From positions 1 through 8,450 of the forward strand of contig DATBMY010000397.1 of the NCBI GenBank assembly GCA_036554605.1: a DNA stretch of 8,450 nt. The letters run 5' to 3'. Every line of letters begins with the position of its first letter. The stretch's first letter is position 1. This document shows, in pieces, positions 4,776 to 8,450 of the stretch. The stretch is from DATBMY01 sp036554605. GTDB taxonomy: Bacteria; Acidobacteriota; Blastocatellia; UBA7656. The notes beneath the pieces are model-generated. The model ran no database searches. It saw only the letters and a list, made by a program, of their open reading frames with translations, and had not been told where the DNA came from. Both the position numbers and the translations under genes were made by a program.

Positions 4776-5266
4776 CTTCCATCCCCAAAGTCCGCAGACT
4801 GTTCCGCGGTCGCAATCGTCATGTTTTGCCCTGCCACGCGTGTGTCATTTCTGCCGCCGAATCGAGGTATATAATCGCTTGCGACGCGAACTTCAAGTTG
4901 AAATGATTATTCGCCGTATGGTATGGTCTCAACCCTTGAAGCCCTCTCCGTTTTCATCATGTGAGCGGCTCAATAGCGGGATCGGGTCAGAATGACCGAA
5001 TCGAATCGCTCCCGGCGCTTCATGAGTCATTAAGCCGCGCTGCGATCAACAAGTTGTTTCGGCGTTGTGTCAAAAGCTGATACGCAGGACCCGGCCCGGT
5101 TTTCCGGCGAATGGGCGACTCCAGCTAAGTGCAGTAAAGTGTGGAGTTAGAAGCAAGAGGGGCGGCCCGCGGCCGATTCCTCAAAGGGGGTATGTTAATT
5201 GCTCATCAAGCGGATCACGGCTAGGACTTATCTCGGCGGACGCGAAGCCGGCATTTCGACCCTTAT
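4776..5266 (+). other. 491-base gene-free region with several hairpins, leader of the radical SAM genes
   Basis: I find no convincing gene here. A perfect TATAAT lies at 4870-4875. Inverted repeats include GGTCA/TGACC (4985-4989, 4993-4997), CCGG/CCGG around TTTT (5096-5107), GACTCCA/TGGAGTT (5117-5123, 5142-5148, one G-U) and CGGCC/GGCCG around CGC (5163-5175). The cluster from about 5090 to 5175 lies just upstream of the radical SAM gene, so a structured 5' leader is plausible, though I cannot match it to a known riboswitch class. A ten-codon frame (5192-5224) follows AAAGGGGG but its spacing is too short to be persuasive. Confidence 0.4.
4870..4875 (+). promoter_or_regulatory. Candidate -10 box upstream of the radical SAM genes
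   Basis: TATAAT on the + strand matches the sigma-70 -10 consensus exactly. The matching -35 region (about 4847-4852) is poor. If used, it would give a leader of roughly 385 bases containing the hairpins described for this region. It is the best promoter candidate I can find between the tRNA and the gene at 5267. Confidence 0.3.
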
Positions 5267-6301
<1,035 letters not shown>

Positions 6302-6348
6302 GTTGCTATTTGTAACTTTGAAATGATAACCTGCACCGCTTCCGACAA

Positions 6349-6407
6349 GGGGTGTGGATCAATAACAAGCGATAGCGAAGTTCGTGGGGTGTTGATAAGG
6401 CTTCGCT
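6349..6407 (+). promoter_or_regulatory. Direct and inverted repeats before the Tes-like gene
   Basis: GGGGTGTGGAT (6349-6359) and GGGGTGTTGAT (6386-6396) are direct repeats with one mismatch, 37 bases apart. AGCGAAG (6374-6380) and CTTCGCT (6401-6407) are perfect inverted arms. The second direct repeat lies in the loop. The Shine-Dalgarno GAGGAG (6411-6416) follows immediately. The direct repeats could be operator half-sites, and the hairpin could act on translation. Both are inference. Confidence 0.3.
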
Positions 6408-6423
6408 GACGAGGAGAGAAGAC

Positions 6424-8450
<2,027 letters not shown>

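Noticed and set aside
5192..5224. A ten-codon frame after AAAGGGGG, considered as a leader peptide
   Set aside because: The purine run is one base from the ATG, too close for normal initiation, and there is no run of a regulatory amino acid.

Overview
The window looks like a chromosomal segment of a GC-rich, Gram-negative-type bacterium. An Acidobacteriota member (Blastocatellia-like) is my best guess. The guess rests on short N-terminal zinc ribbons of the CPxC...YPDENGYC...DG type, a DUF4097 protein, Ig-like exported proteins and a Tes/MSS-like radical SAM enzyme. There is no 16S or other phylogenetic marker, so this is inference.

Layout. (1) At 1-360 on the + strand are two tandem 21-codon peptide genes (207-272 and 287-352). 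They are paralogous, each has a strong Shine-Dalgarno sequence, and RNA-hairpin sequences surround them. (2) At 366-407 a terminator-like hairpin separates them from a convergent operon. (3) At 423-4482 on the - strand are five closely spaced genes, read right to left. They encode a zinc-ribbon/PilZ-like protein, a soluble helical protein of unknown function, a zinc-ribbon/single-TM/DUF4097 protein, an SPFH protein with three C-terminal zinc ribbons (COG4260/YdjI type), and an exported IPT/TIG-domain protein. A TATAAT box at 4508-4513 (- strand) starts this unit. (4) At 4701-4775 on the + strand is tRNA-His(GTG). (5) At 4776-5266 is a 491-base region with several hairpin sequences and a TATAAT box but no convincing gene. 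(6) At 5267-8450 on the + strand are two radical SAM genes: a 344-residue SPASM-type protein, then a large protein (at least 675 residues, cut by the window edge) resembling the tetraether/membrane-spanning lipid synthase family.

How the genes may work together. The - strand operon reads as an envelope/membrane module. Three of its five proteins carry small zinc ribbons and three have envelope- or membrane-associated domains, which recalls the Bacillus ydjFGHI envelope-stress operon, although I see no PspA-like protein. The right-hand pair is best read as membrane-lipid or other radical chemistry, with the first enzyme a possible partner of the second. The two small peptides are the most unusual item. 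They share a V-x-T-x-[LI]-K-A-G core and a D..G.P end while using different codons for several identical residues. That suggests selection on the peptide itself and a RiPP-like or signalling peptide family whose processing enzymes are not visible next to them.
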